Shown: positions 43,300-55,207 of the stretch, in pieces
How the letters are laid out: each line of letters begins with the position of its first letter
Position numbering within the stretch: the stretch's first letter is position 1
Source of the DNA: Peronospora farinosa
Lineage: Eukaryota > Oomycota > Peronosporomycetes > Peronosporales > Peronosporaceae
DNA: 64,000 bases
Direction: 5' to 3'
Assembly: GCA_947646735.1 (NCBI GenBank)
Contig: CANTFK010000838.1
Location: forward strand, 62,001-126,000
Translations under genes and position numbers: made by a program
The notes under the pieces: model-generated
What the model saw: only the letters and a program-made list of their open reading frames with translations
The model's database searches: none
What the model was told of the DNA's origin: nothing

Positions 43300-43900
43300 C
43301 CAATCTCTCCTCAACCATGCTGGAAGTATCTAAGTCGCCATTTCTTGGTGCGTTGCTTATTGCGTATGACGCATGCTGAGCTCATGACAATCGCTGCGAA
43401 GCGAGCCGCATAACTGCTGTCATCGTACTGAAACGCTTGCAGAGGCTCATAGAGTGAACGGGTCGAGGGTGGGATATTCCGTGATGTAGCGCTACTTCGT
43501 TCGACGGACTTGCGTCCGACAAGTATTCGGTTTTGTGTAGGATACTGTGCACAAACAATCGAACAGATGAACGCCGAGGGTTGCTACCAAAGACATTCGA
43601 GGTTGGACACGCGGTCGGGACTGTGATTTTATGGTGAACGTGTACTTTTGTACGTCTGGGTTGAACCAGGTTGTGGCTGCAGCGATTTTGCAGATACAAC
43701 ATAGCGATTTGGCTTGGGCCTGATGTCCTTGAATTTATGGGCATTGAATTGTTGTCTGCAGCGTGAAGAATACTAGCGATGGGGCGTTGTTGTATTAACT
43801 GCGAGGTTGCTGTTGAGAATTTACGCGTCGAAGAAAGAAGGGCAGGTACTGACGTAGGTTGACATTGTACGGTCTATTTCACGATACGGATTTCCACCTC
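43300..43900. other. Intergenic, no gene recognised
   Basis: Sequence downstream of the SS18-like gene. An open frame on the minus strand (43382-43744) is His/Ser/Arg-rich without recognisable motifs and probably fortuitous. Confidence 0.45.
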
Positions 43901-43947
43901 CGCTTGGTAATGACTGGCTTCACGAGGCATCGACATGTTTATTTGTT

Positions 43948-44640
43948 GTGAAGGAGGCTAGGATGACTGTTTTTGGAGTTGATGGAGACGGGGCCAGGCG
44001 ACTTGTACGTGGAGCGGGTTTTGAAAGCTTCTTCCACGCTTTTAGGCTTGAACCCAAATGGAGGAATCCCTCACTGACAAGAATCACCACTTTTGGACAG
44101 TACCACGAGTTTTGCTGTCGGTTGTACATTTGGAGAGTACCCATTGATTCAACAAGCTAAAATAAGAGAAATGTTGAGTTCTACGATGTGCGCACTTTCG
44201 AGGATGATACTTTGAAAGGAGACATGGTTAAGTGGGGTTTCTGTTACGATATCTTCCGCTGCATCGTGATGTTTATCATAAAGATGGACGTCCTGCTGGA
44301 ATTATATGTCGTATATTGGACGATACGCAAAAGGACGGTGGTGTGGAGCTGACATTACAATATACCGCTTTACCGGCATCATAGTCACAAACACCCGAAG
44401 ACGGGAAAAAATTGCGAGCTGCCACTCCGTTTAAAATGCATGCTGGTTTGCAATATCTCCAAACAAACCTCGGGACTTAACGACTTGAGCATTATGGAGG
44501 TGCCTGTTGGCGGCAACTGCCGTCTACTTCGCATGTTCCTAGGAGGAGCGGGTATACTGACGATAACTTGCCCACGCACCTTACCTTCCTTGTGCGTAGG
44601 AGCATAAATAGCAAGATGCAATTGTTAGTACTATGATTCT
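43948..44640 (+). pseudogene. Possible decayed gene of unknown family
   Basis: Three successive plus-strand stretches in different frames look protein-like but are broken by stops and frame changes: EARMTVFGVDGDGARRLV with GFESFFHAFRLEP (about 43950-44060), DGRPAGIICRILDDTQKDGGVELTLQY (about 44285-44370), and TPEDGKKLRAATPFKMHAGLQYLQTNLG (about 44393-44475). The order and spacing suggest one former coding sequence. I do not recognise the family, and chance cannot be excluded. Confidence 0.3.
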
Positions 44641-44706
44641 AGGATCACGCAGCAAATACTTCTCGTTGCTCTGGAAATGTAATCTAAACACGTACGATTG
44701 ATACGC

Positions 44707-47700
44707 CTACAGGTACGACAGGTTGATCGAATACTGCGGGTCTCGCTGGTTGCGTTGGCGTGATACCTCCGTGAAAATACGATGGTTAAGCCACAGTGAC
44801 TCTAGGTACCGGTAGCGGGCCATGTCTAGCCGAAGCGGTCGTCCCCGCTGAAGACCGACGTCTTCTTCACCGTGGGAGTCTACGTACGGACATGGGAAAT
44901 ACGCTGCCATGCTGCCTCCAACAACTGCGATACGGCACTGTTCAAGTAGAAGTACGATGCCCACACCACCACCGCACTCAGTGGCGTGGCGCGTACACTC
45001 GCCTACTGGTGGTCCAAGTGGCATGAATGCACGAGTGCAACATGAATCTCCACAGCACAAGTACTCACCACACATCAAGCACAGGCCCGGGTCGCAAGGC
45101 GCTTTTTCGCATCGCGTGCATTTACGCCCTGCCATCTCGCTGTAAAGCTCGTCGTACTGGATAGGCAAGTCGATCAACCGCGGTCGCGTGGGCACTTCAC
45201 GTAGAATGAACATGCTAGCAACATAGGCCTCGCTGCAGCCTTCAGTGTGTTCACACTTGTCACCGGCCTTCAAACTTCCCAGGTGGGCCTTGCTGAGCAT
45301 GCGATCCATGCACCATCGCCAAATTACGCAAAACGTCGCATCTGAGCTACGAGCGATATCGACTAACGCTGGGATTCGCATCGTCCTTGTACTTGTAGGC
45401 GCGCTTATACTCTCACCCACCAGACAGCGCCAGAATAGCTTCATGCGTCGAACAAACGCATCATTTGCTGGCAGAATTCGCTTCAGCCGCGCGTTTAGAT
45501 CGCTTGTTGTCGTGAAGGGCCTCAGTTTCTCACAAGGATACGCTTTCCTCATTCGCTGCAATACTAATAGTGCAGCATACGCCTCAGAATCGCCCTCGCC
45601 TGAAGCTTCCATTGCTTCCAGCAGCTGTTGCACAGACCCAGTACAGGGTCGTGTGGCCGGCGCGGGGCTAATAGCACGGCCACTTCGAGTGCGACGCGGA
45701 GCGAGAATGGACTCACTGGCAGCTGCAAGATGTGCTAAATTCTCCGTTTCACTTCCACTTGCTGCAACAGTAGAAAACTTGTCCTGGAAGAGCGGTGATT
45801 CCTTTACCTTGCTAAGTTCGAAAAATTCGGCATGCAGGCGCTGAAGCAGATCCGCAGCGGCAAATACTGGGATAAATCGCCATATAGTCTCGAGTCTATC
45901 AGCGATCACACTGGCTACCACGAAAGCCTACAACATTGCACCCCGTTAATATCGATCGTGTTTACCTTCGTAAACTTACTTGACGTACTGTGAATGTATC
46001 CGCCACTAGAAGTCCGAGAATGGTTCCCCGAAGACACGCATCGATTGAGCCGAGGACCTAATGCATCGGACATGAATTAGCGCTTTTTCAAATTAACAAG
46101 AGCACAGGACAGAAGGGACCCTTACCTTCGTAAATTTACGGTACTCGCGCTTTGTCTCAGTATTAATTGGGCAGCAGCGTTTAGCGGTCTCCCAAATCAC
46201 CTTCGCGTCGGCACTATGCTCCAAAAGTGAAAACGTCCATCTGCAAAATTTCGTGACTGCTATCAATGACTCCAGCTCCTTCTCCAGAGACGGAGGACAG
46301 TGGTCTGTCAGTGGGTCGAATCTTGAGCCATTGTTAGAGTCGCCAGGATACTCATCTTCCACGATAGTCAGGAATGATGCCAAGGTAAAGGCACACGCGG
46401 ACCACAAGAAAGGTGCACCCTTCTCCAAGCTACCATGAGGCTCCCACAGTGTCTCCTCGAAATAATCCCGCCACAAATCATGATCTGTGTCGTTTTCATC
46501 ATCTTTAAATCCGCCATCGCGTCCAAGCACAGATCGGTACCATCCAGGCATCGATAATTGTTCCTCTACAATACTGTCCCAAGCACAATACTTTCCTTTT
46601 TCATTACCAATCGACGCACGTACTGCGCGCTTGAGCTCACACTCATCTTCTTCCGCGATTGAAATGCGGGGCTCTGATGTTGGGATCAAGAAGTTACTTA
46701 ACGTTTTGCACAGTGGACACAAAAATTGCGTCATTGCTGAGTCCGGATCAATTGCTTGAACACCATCAAATTCCTCACCACGCATGGCTTTGTCATGCAA
46801 AGAAGTAATATAGCGCTCGAGACATTGGATATGTACCGCGTGTTGGCACGTACGAATATGCAAGCCACACGGAGTGAGATAAAGCTTGGCGCTTTGGTGA
46901 GGACGACCAAACCCGGGCGGCATGTGCTCCAGGCGGAAACGTGAAGGAATATCTTCTTCGTCACTGTCATACAACACCCCTCCTTGACCTCGTGCATTGC
47001 CACCTCGAGCTCCAGCTACTTCAAGAACTCCCAATCTACGTGGCTCAATTCGATCGCCGTGGAGATCCAAATTCACGGCGCCACGCATATCCACGGGAAA
47101 TAGCTGTTGGTCCTCACGAAGATCCATTACACCTTCAAGAACTTCCAGCTCTTCGTCTGTCTGTAGAAACTCACCTTCAAGCATCGGATTGCTTCCATTT
47201 CCAAAGCGAACGCGATCATTGCGCGGGCGACGAGCCGCTGGCGGGCGAGGACTATTATTCGTCGAATTATCGCGTGTAAGCTGGTCATCCAACGATCCAT
47301 TCATGGACCATTCCGGAAAAGTGGTTGCAAAAGCGCGCAGAGTAGGCGAAGAATTTGCCATATCAGATGAGGTCGAACTTCCACCTGAGCACAACTCCAT
47401 TTTCTCGATAACGCTTCTCACGTGACTACGAATTCTCTTACCCTCCAAGCTGAGTGCTTCATCTGGCTCAGGCCTAAATCCAGGAGCTAGAACGGTAGAC
47501 TGATGAACGTAGGCTGCCATTCCCATTTGGCCTTGAGCAGACGTGTCATGACAGAGGATGCAGTTGTAGCACCGCTCGTTACCCTCTTTTTGTCGCTTTT
47601 CTTTCGGTTCGTCTACCATCGACGCCTTACGTTTACCAAGCGATGCATGGGCGCCATCATCTGGCTTTCCTTCCTTTGACTGATCTATATGTTCTTTGCT

Positions 47701-50700
47701 CTTTTCGTCCGTGACGTTGACCATCGCCTGGAAAGCGGCTTGGCGCTTCGCCATTGCATCCATCACTCTTTTCCTAGCCTCGACTTTTCGCTGCTCCAGC
47801 GTTTTTGGTGGAGAATGAACATCTTGTACAGAACCACTTGAACACAAAAGCGATGCTTCAGCCTTCTTTTGCTTTACCCTTGTATCGTTGGCGCACTGTT
47901 CAAACACTTTTCTGCAAGCAGGTGATTCAGTAGTAATTTTCCAAATAAGCCACTCAACCGTTCCAGTCTGCTCGCTATCGAGCAACGTTGTGGCCTGTTC
48001 GAGCAATTGGCTCAAAAGGTTCAGAACCGACAATTTGGAGGTAGCAGTACTTGCCTTACTTAATCGGGTCCAGAAGCGACGATCACATCCAGTCGATGCC
48101 GTGTGGACACCGTGAACAAGCAAATGCAAACAAGTCGAGATGACAGCGTCAGAAACGCTTTTCTCTGAAACTGCCGATCCAGTCTGAACCGAGGGGATTG
48201 CTTTCCAAAGAATTACCTGGATGGCCGCAACAGTACTCTCACATGTCAAAATCGTTTGGACTGGACGCAAAAAGTCAACAGGAGGCTTAGCTGCTTTCAA
48301 TGGTTCCTTTGGCGGACTGTCGGGGGTAGCCATCTTTGACTTGTACCGGCATGCATTGCGATAGGTCGTCCAGCGATCACGGGCTAGCTCGTGCGCTTCA
48401 CGATTTAAATGAAGAAAGTATGGATTGTAGCTCTCCAGCAGTCCCTCTTTCAGTTCGTAACGACCAGGTTCCAGCCCAGACGGTAACACAAAATTTGACA
48501 CTGTCGCCAAAATGCCTTCCAGTCGTGGTGCTGGAATATCATCTTGGCCTGATGGGAGGATGGCAAGATCGAGCAACTTGCTAAATGGAAGCGGTTTTGC
48601 ACACAGCTGCTGCAACATCTCTTCCGCCAGAAACTCGTTGTCGTAAGTTACACCAGTGGTACTCGGAAGACATGTACCAAGCGTGATCACAAGACGCAGA
48701 AATTCCTCAAGCATTTGCATACTTTGCTGTTCATCGACGCCATGTTCCACTCCAGAATAGCCGAGCTGCTTAGCCAACTCGTCTGATCCGGCGATGTCGT
48801 CTTCGTTAGAAGCCGTCGACAAAGTTTCATTAGGCAGCACAAAAAAACTGCCAAGTTGAAACCGATCTATCATTCGTGCCAATAGGGCATCCGGGCCAGT
48901 CATCAGCAGACCGAGCTGCAGCATCAACGTGTCGGCATCACGGTAGTGAATGCAATAGGGTAGAGCAGAATAATTGTACAGCTGCGCCAGCATATTTTCA
49001 TCTCCATTTCTACGCCAAAGATTGGACTGGATTTGGGATGCCATCACCAAGCAGCGAAGTGGCATCTCCACGAGCTCCCATTGCTTCTCGACCGGCAGTT
49101 TATTGAATCCAAAAACCCTCAAAAGACCGTCCGAAGAAATGGAGTTTCCTAAACCTGACGGACTAATACAGATATGCCTCACTGCAGCTGTCAGAAAACG
49201 GTGCAAAGGTATGTGCAGAGACGTTGGCTGAGACGCTACGTTAAAGTCGTACGTCATGATGACTTTCTCCCGACTTCCAGTACCTCTCTTGCTCACAGAT
49301 GTAAGCTTTGTAACTGGAACTAACGTCTTTTTTGCCACTTTTTCGTTCAAACGCGTTGATGAGGAAAGAGTGGCTTCAATGATTGGTCCAAATACTTCAG
49401 CTACTTTCACTTCAGGCGCTTTGAGCTGCGACGGATTAAAACCATTCCAGGAAATCGCGAACACCGAATGCACACGGATACCAAGATTAAACATCGACAA
49501 CCAACTGTCGGACTCGTATTCCACGTGATTTTGGTGGATATCTCGACGCACTTGAGGATCACCACCCTTCAACAAGCAGAGTCAGTAGACCCTCAGTATC
49601 GCATTACACACAACCATCACCCAAACCTTAATCGTACCTGTAGAACGTTAAGACAAGACAGCCAAATCTTCAAGTTGCGCGCACAGCACACAAGTTCGCT
49701 CGAAAAAGTTCCAATATTAAAGACATATTCCATGTTCTCCACGCAATGCTGCAGCACACAAACAATAGTGGTGAAAAGGGGGAGTCCTCGACAGCAATTT
49801 CTATCACAACCTTACCTTGTACTTTTGACTGCTAAGAGCAGAATGGTCAGCATTTAGCAGCCCTTCTTTTTTGTCGATAGCAGACTGAAATACCGTGTTT
49901 AGAGCACAAAGTAGTACGCGAACAAGCTCTAGTCGTCCAGGGTGCGCTGCTATTTCCTTACTTGTGTACTTTTGTACCAGATGAGGTACCGTTAAAAACT
50001 GCACGGCAAAATCGAAAATCGATTCACTTGAATTGCCCAAGCCACGGAGGAACATGCTTGTCATCGACAAATATGACCGCAGATACGCCTCTAGCATGCT
50101 AGCCCGAAACTGAATATCAACCAAGTGTTCACGTAAAAACGAATGCGACCGCTCCACAGCGTTCTTTCGCAGAGTACAATCGTATCGCATTAGTAGTGTT
50201 AAAGCTGATGAAGTGGGCGACGAGATACCAGAATCATCTGCTTGCTCTGATGTAAAATATTTTGCCACCACGACGTCAAAACTCATCCGGACACTCTCAT
50301 GGTGGCGGTACGAGGAACTCAGCGACACGGCCTTGACAAACTCGTCAATATATATGTTCTTGCAGCTAGCACAATTCTCGTCAGCGAAGAATTCGGTGAA
50401 TACTCCGGAGACTGCATTCTTTTCAGCACAAAATTTAAAACGCTGTCGCTGAGCAGTTTCTTGCTCACATGCCCACGTAAAGACATCCTTGTCTCCACCA
50501 ATAAGAGTAACGAGAGGATCCAAAGCGTGGTTGTGCAGACGAATGTGGAGATCCTTCACAAATTCTTGAATTGTTTTTCCTTTAGGTAAACTGCTTGATA
50601 TGGATACGAATCTTTTGAGGGCAGGAGATCGCTGCTTTTGAAAAGCTTCAGACACAAGTTCGCGAAGTCCATCTGAAGTGGTGCTAATATATTGCAGCCA

Positions 50701-52013
50701 TTCCAAAAGGGCAGGGACGCCTTCCATTTGTTTTTCCCACCACGCCGGCGCAACGGATATATTTAGTGAGCGACGAACCATATTCCCAACAATACCCGGA
50801 CACATCAGCAGTGGCTTAGTTGAAATAGTAGCATCGCCTTGATCGTCTACTTGGCTGACAACAGTACGCGCTTGTGGTTTGGAGATTCCCAATTCCACAG
50901 AAAGGTGATTGATCACTTCATTTAACGAATGAACATCGTCATTGTGAAGACGAATCCCGAATAACACTCCATCATTTATGGTATCATCTCCTTCTTTTGG
51001 CACACACTTCACTTCGCTTGTCTGTGCCTCCAGCCTGCCACCTGGACCAACAGTTTTCGATCCTGATTCGGCCGCAAATTGTGCTGACAGCCGCGTTGAT
51101 CGCGTTAACCCTGCCGCCGAACTAATTACACTTACTTCACAGTCTTTTCTGCTTTCAGTAGCATTTGCCACATTATCATCACTCTGAATTGGTAACAAGT
51201 TCGGTGGAATGTCTCTCGTAAACAGCTCGAAAGCTTCAGCAAGCTCAAATCCATATTGTGTTCCCAGCAAGACCTGATAAAGATGTTCCACAACTGCTTC
51301 AATCACAACAAGTGCCGTTAATCCAATATGTTTTGGCAGTTTGTGTTTATTTCCTCCACTCTCGGTCCCTGCTGCTCCTTTATGTCTCGAGCAAAAGCCA
51401 CTATGTTTCCAAGCCTAGTATCACATCCATCAAGTACAGAAAAAATACGTTAATACATCATTCCTTTCCAACCCTACACTTTACACCAAATTACACAAAA
51501 CCTAATACGAACATGAATATCACCACAATCACATGAACTGCCTGCTGTCGTCCTCTGGAAATACACGTCATGTCCTGCATGATCACTATGAGTAAAGCAG
51601 TCCTTACACATGACACACGTGGTGTCCAACTGGCAATTGCGGCAGCTGTAGGCAATCTCATCGGCCGAAAAGATGGCACCACACACGCGTTTGCGCTCCG
51701 TCCGTGGCAGTTTCGCCAATATCTGCATAGGCGTCAGCGTCTTCTCTTTTCCATTAGCACTTAGCGCAGTAAGAAACGCATTGCAGATGCTAGAAACCGA
51801 TTGATCGACACCTCCCGTCAGCGCCAAGTGGCTCTGAAGAGCAAAGCGCACGAGCGAAAGAAATTCTTCTTCCCGATGACGCGTGATTGTCTGCTGTGGC
51901 GTAAGACACGTGACAGACACAGTTTCCTTGGTGGTATTTACTTTGGCCTTGGAGGTTCCTGCCGCCTTGAACTTCGCTGTCGCTTTAGTCTTCTTGCCTC
52001 GGATCGCTACCAT
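44707..52013 (-). CDS. UBR1: UBR-type E3 ubiquitin ligase (N-recognin, UBR1/UBR2/PRT6 class)
   Basis: Recognises destabilising N-terminal residues and ubiquitinates the protein (N-degron pathway). Six exons (52013-51513, 51414-49816, 49748-49638, 49566-46126, 46057-45980, 45927-44707) join in frame to 2316 residues. A UBR-box zinc finger lies at about 111-180: CGAIFSADEIAYSC, CQLDTTCVMCKDCF, HAGHDV, SSCDCGD, then across intron 1 KHSGFCSRHKG. A ClpS-like domain at about 315-370 has RLHNDDVHSLNEVINHL. A RING region at about 1400-1690 has CYNCILCH, then after a long insertion HIRTCQHAVHIQC and CPLCKTLSN. The C-terminus has the UBR autoinhibitory-domain Cys pattern (CTRCEKAPCDPGLCLMCG) and RGRPLRLDMARYRYL. 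All four hallmark modules are present in the UBR1/2 order. ATG 52013 is the first in the frame. Confidence 0.93.
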
Positions 52014-52362
52014 TGATGCGGCGAATTCAAGAGTGAATGTTTTCCAAAGGTTTACTTTGCTTTCAAGTTGATTATTGACCAATGATTGGTACGGACTTGA
52101 TTCTAGTCGTTTAAGTGCGATTCGATAGTCATTTCGAAATACTGAGTGACTTAGATAGTGCCTGGAAAAATCTGTCGTGGTAGTATTGTTAAAACTACTG
52201 GTCCAATGCTTGCGCAATAGGACAATAGCTATTGTCGACTCTTATACGCCACTTCTATCCTTGTTTTCTTAAACATCGGTTGCCTACGAAACGGTATACT
52301 TTTTACGAGAAAATCCAGTGCAATCTACGCCATCTCTTCGGCGGCTGGTTGGTGTCGTCACA
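52014..52362. promoter_or_regulatory. Divergent intergenic region upstream of the UBR ligase
   Basis: 349 bp between the UBR-ligase start and the candidate gene start at 52363. The UBR frame stays open upstream to about 52217 but has no ATG, so this is taken as 5' UTR and promoter. No specific motif is defended. Confidence 0.4.
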
Positions 52363-52808
52363 ATGTCCGTTGATGAGCTCTCTACATCTTCATACTTATT
52401 GCCTATGTGAAAGGGAGCGGTTTCTGGCTCTACATGTCGAGAGCAGTGGCAAACAAGGCACCTGATGAACCGACTAAAATTATGAGAGATACTGTTACGC
52501 CTGAACAGCGGCAACTCGATATGCTCGGTGGTAGATGTTGCTGAGTTTAAATGCTCACAAGTATGTTTTGACTTGTGGTGTTTTGCAGTGAGTGCTGCGG
52601 TGATTGTTGTCGTTCACGAAAGCGAAGATGAAGCTTTGCAGCTAGCGCGTCAATATCTCGGATGCTTGTACTACCTCAGTGTGGCACCGAATTGCAATTG
52701 TTATTGGAAGAAGAAAGTGGATGAAGCGCTTGCTCGTAAGCTTGCAATACATGTAAGTCAATTGACACTATGTCTCGTGCTTTACAGCCAGACTTGCTTC
52801 GATGCTGA
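52363..52808 (+). CDS. Small predicted protein, unknown, exon structure tentative
   Basis: A short spliced gene is plausible on the plus strand. A start ATG at 52363 (MSVDELSTSSYLLP) could splice to a Lys/Glu-rich segment containing PTKIMRDTVTPEQRQLDMLG around 52450-52530, then to an exon at about 52588-52752 that reads SAAVIVVVHESEDEALQLAR and later YWKKKVDEALARKLAIH, and finally to a short exon ending DLLRC at 52808. Donors GTAG and GTAAGT and acceptors TTGCAG and TTACAG support the last two junctions; the first is uncertain. One hydrophobic stretch (VSAAVIVVV) is present. No family recognised. A second start at 52439 is an alternative. Confidence 0.4.
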
Positions 52809-53218
52809 GTGTAAACTTAGCAAGTTTCTGCGACGTCTTGAACATGGATCATTGATCTTACCTAGAATGATGACCTTCATCATCGTGCTGATGAATCGAA
52901 TTTTTTCGCTGACTTACCACCATCTTTTCATGAAATAGCTGGTATATGTTTGCTGTTTTGCTGCTGGCTGAACCCTTGCTTGCTCTTTGCTTACCGAAAA
53001 CCAATACCACTGTGAGACAACTATCAAAAGTAATGCTTAGATGGCAAAATGCAATATATTCAGGGCCTTACTTCGCAAAACATTTGCTGATTTCTAAGCC
53101 TATTCGAGGTTTTAAACGCTCTTGACCACTCTCAATTATTGCGCCATCGCAGCAATGTCATCGTCATACGTCACTCGGCTCTACAGGTTTCCACTTGCTG
53201 CTCGGTCTTTCTTGGACA
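52809..53218. other. Intergenic, no gene recognised
   Basis: 410 bp between the tentative small gene and the CRN relic cluster. Part of it (53110-53218) resembles the region just downstream of the CRN gene at 28170-28250, including CATTGCTGCGATGG in opposite orientation, so the duplication includes 3' flanking DNA. Confidence 0.5.
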
Positions 53219-54080
53219 TTAAGAAACTGCAGCTAAATTTAACGCTACAATTTGCCAGACTTTTTCGGCCAAATGATCGATATTTTCTTGCGTAGCGCTT
53301 TGACAATAACTATCAAGCAACTGCACCAGCGCCTGGGTCAGCGAATTGTTAAGATGGACTCTCAGAATGGACTGTGTAAGAATTGCAGCATCATATCGTT
53401 TCAAAACGGGGCTCGCATCCATCACTTCCAAAAGATCAATCCAGAGAGCCTTCTCCTCAGTGAAAATCACATTCGCCACGCGAGGATCTCCCATGGACCA
53501 GGTCATTCACGTGAAGCTGCCATAACATGTTAAGAGGCTTCGTACTTCCACTCGAGTCGTTGGTCGCGGTAAAGGTTTCCCGACAGGATATAGTAATAGC
53601 GCCGTGTAATCAAAAGTTTCACTGAACTCTCCAACAGGACTAATCGTCAAGCCTGTGTGCTGAGTCTTCATCAAAGCTTGCCGCTCTTGGTGAAGAGATG
53701 TGTCTCCGAGTTTAACGCAAAAATCTTTCCACCTTGCCCAGTTACCTTCAACACGCGTCCAAATGCGCCACGGCCGAGAAATGCATCGCCTTCCACCACA
53801 TTAACGTTTAACGAAATCCAGGCATTGGTTAAGTATGCCAGCCACGGCGACGTGTTCTCAGAAATGAAGTTCTGAAACAATGATTTCGAGCCCTTGGCGA
53901 CCTATTTCGCTTGGCGCTTGCTGACGCTTTAAGGCAAAGGTTTTGGAGGTATCGTGCCACTGCCAAACTTAACCTCAGATATCACTAACAAAAGGAGGCC
54001 ATCGTACAATTCTTTTCCTGCTACTCCAAATCGAAATCCACTCAAGCGCTGAACTTGATCATTTAGTTCTTGGCTTAACA
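53219..54080 (-). pseudogene. CRN: CRN kinase-domain relic (inverted copy)
   Basis: On the minus strand the sequence aligns with the CRN gene at about 27230-28160. Recognisable pieces are FRFGVAGKELYDG, SLFQNFISENTSPW, GDAFLGRGAFGRVLKV, then after a break GDPRVANVIFTEEKALWIDLLEV and ENIDHLAEKVW at the C-terminus. The VAIK-Lys segment is lost by frameshift after FAL, the stretch between 53500 and 53670 is disrupted, and stops occur around 53880-53950. The domain is therefore dead by several independent lesions. The copy is diverged from the 26408-28151 gene. Confidence 0.85.
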
Positions 54081-54365
54081 AGCTGTGTTTGACATTCGTC
54101 AATAGTGAGGAATAACAATTGTTGCCTTAGTCTTCAAGTTTGGCCATGAACACAGACCACAAGCCCGACAGATTTTGCATCCGTCCGTTGGATGTTTCGT
54201 GTCAAGCCGTTTAGCGCCCGAGTGGATTTCGGTTTGGAGTAGCAGAGGAAGAATTGTACGATGGCCTCCTTTTGCTCAAAAGCAAGCTTTGGATATTCGA
54301 GGATGCGTTTGACCAGGCACGATACCTGCAAATCTTTGCTCGAGGCGTCAGCAAGCGCCATTTGA
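54081..54365 (+). pseudogene. CRN: CRN fragment in opposite orientation
   Basis: Read on the plus strand this short piece aligns with about 27112-27425 of the CRN gene: shared DNA landmarks are CATTCGTCAATAGTGAGGAAT, GACCACAA, GGATGTTTCGTGTCAAGCC and TTTGGAGTAGCAGAGGAAGAA. Stops break every frame. It overlaps in content with the adjacent minus-strand relic, so two separate CRN copies meet head to head at about 54080. It ends abruptly where the LTR-like sequence begins. Confidence 0.8.
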
Positions 54366-54850
54366 AATGAGGTTACATGACGGTTGGATAAATAGCCATC
54401 GTAACGTCACAATTGTAAACCATACATATTCTATACTTGTTTCTTGTATGCTTTCCTCTACGAAGGTATCAAGTTGTGGGAGTTGAGGTACGGTATCGGT
54501 AATACCATACCGTATCGGTTATGGCTTAATATCCGATATCGCCGTACTAAGTACATCATACATGCACTCTTGCCAATCTCCTTGCAGGTATGAAGTATTG
54601 TATACAGAATTTATTACGCATACCCTGCAACGGAAGTGTAAATTGAATGATGTATTCCTGTCCTGCACGTACTGTAGCAGAGCTACATAGCTAGTTAAGT
54701 CAGAGGAAGACTTATAGGCTACAAGCCTCTTAGTTCTATAAAAATAAGTAAACGACTACGAAGTTACCCATTCTAAGGATTGGGGAGACTTTTTCAGTCA
54801 ACGAGCTTACGCTCACAAGCTAAACAAGCTTTAAGGTTCGAGGAGCCTAC
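54366..54850 (+). repeat. LTR-like repeat, copy C, inserted in CRN relics
   Basis: Same family as 2290-4291. It starts GAGGTTACATGACGGTTGG, then carries ATACCGTATCGGT, GCCGTACTAAGTACATCATAC, GGAAGACTTATAGGCTACAAGCCTC in two blocks, and AGTCAACGAG with CAAGCTTTAAGG at its end. It separates CRN fragments on both sides, so it inserted into, or mediated rearrangement of, a CRN locus. No internal coding domain. Confidence 0.65.
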
Positions 54851-55125
54851 GAAGCTCTCGGTTTTCTTTCGTCAACTCTACGACGTGGCGATTCTTCTCG
54901 CCCTCCTATAGTTTTTTTTTACATCCTCCGTGCACGAGGACAGCCACTTGCCGTCCTCCGTCTTTGCCGTGCCGATTCCCAGCTAGCAGGAAAGAGCTGC
55001 AGTTGTTCGCAAGAAAGCTGATACATCATTTCTTCTTTACACTCATCCACCAAGTGACCATCATGTTCTTGATCCAAGAACGCGCTTCCACTCTCGCCAA
55101 CGATCGCGCAAACCAATTTTACCAT
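54851..55125 (-). pseudogene. CRN: CRN N-terminal relic
   Basis: On the minus strand the frame starting at 55125 (MVKLVCAIVGESGSAF) has the CRN N-terminal consensus and an LFLAK-type motif altered to LQLFPAS. Downstream DNA continues to match the CRN gene at 26590-26690 (GGCAAAGACGGAGGACGGCAA, then CGAAAGAAAACCGAGAG) but out of frame, with an A run around 54909. The match stops at the LTR-like insertion. Together with the pieces at 53219-54365 it forms a scrambled, dead CRN locus. Confidence 0.8.
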
Positions 55126-55207
55126 TTCTTCTTCAGCTAGAATGAGAGACAAGAAGTTTTGTTTGCAAATGAATCTCGCAGGCTGACTCACCCTAACGAT
55201 CCGCTGA

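Noticed and set aside
45245..45844. Plus-strand open frame of 199 codons
   Set aside because: Antisense shadow of the UBR ligase last exon.
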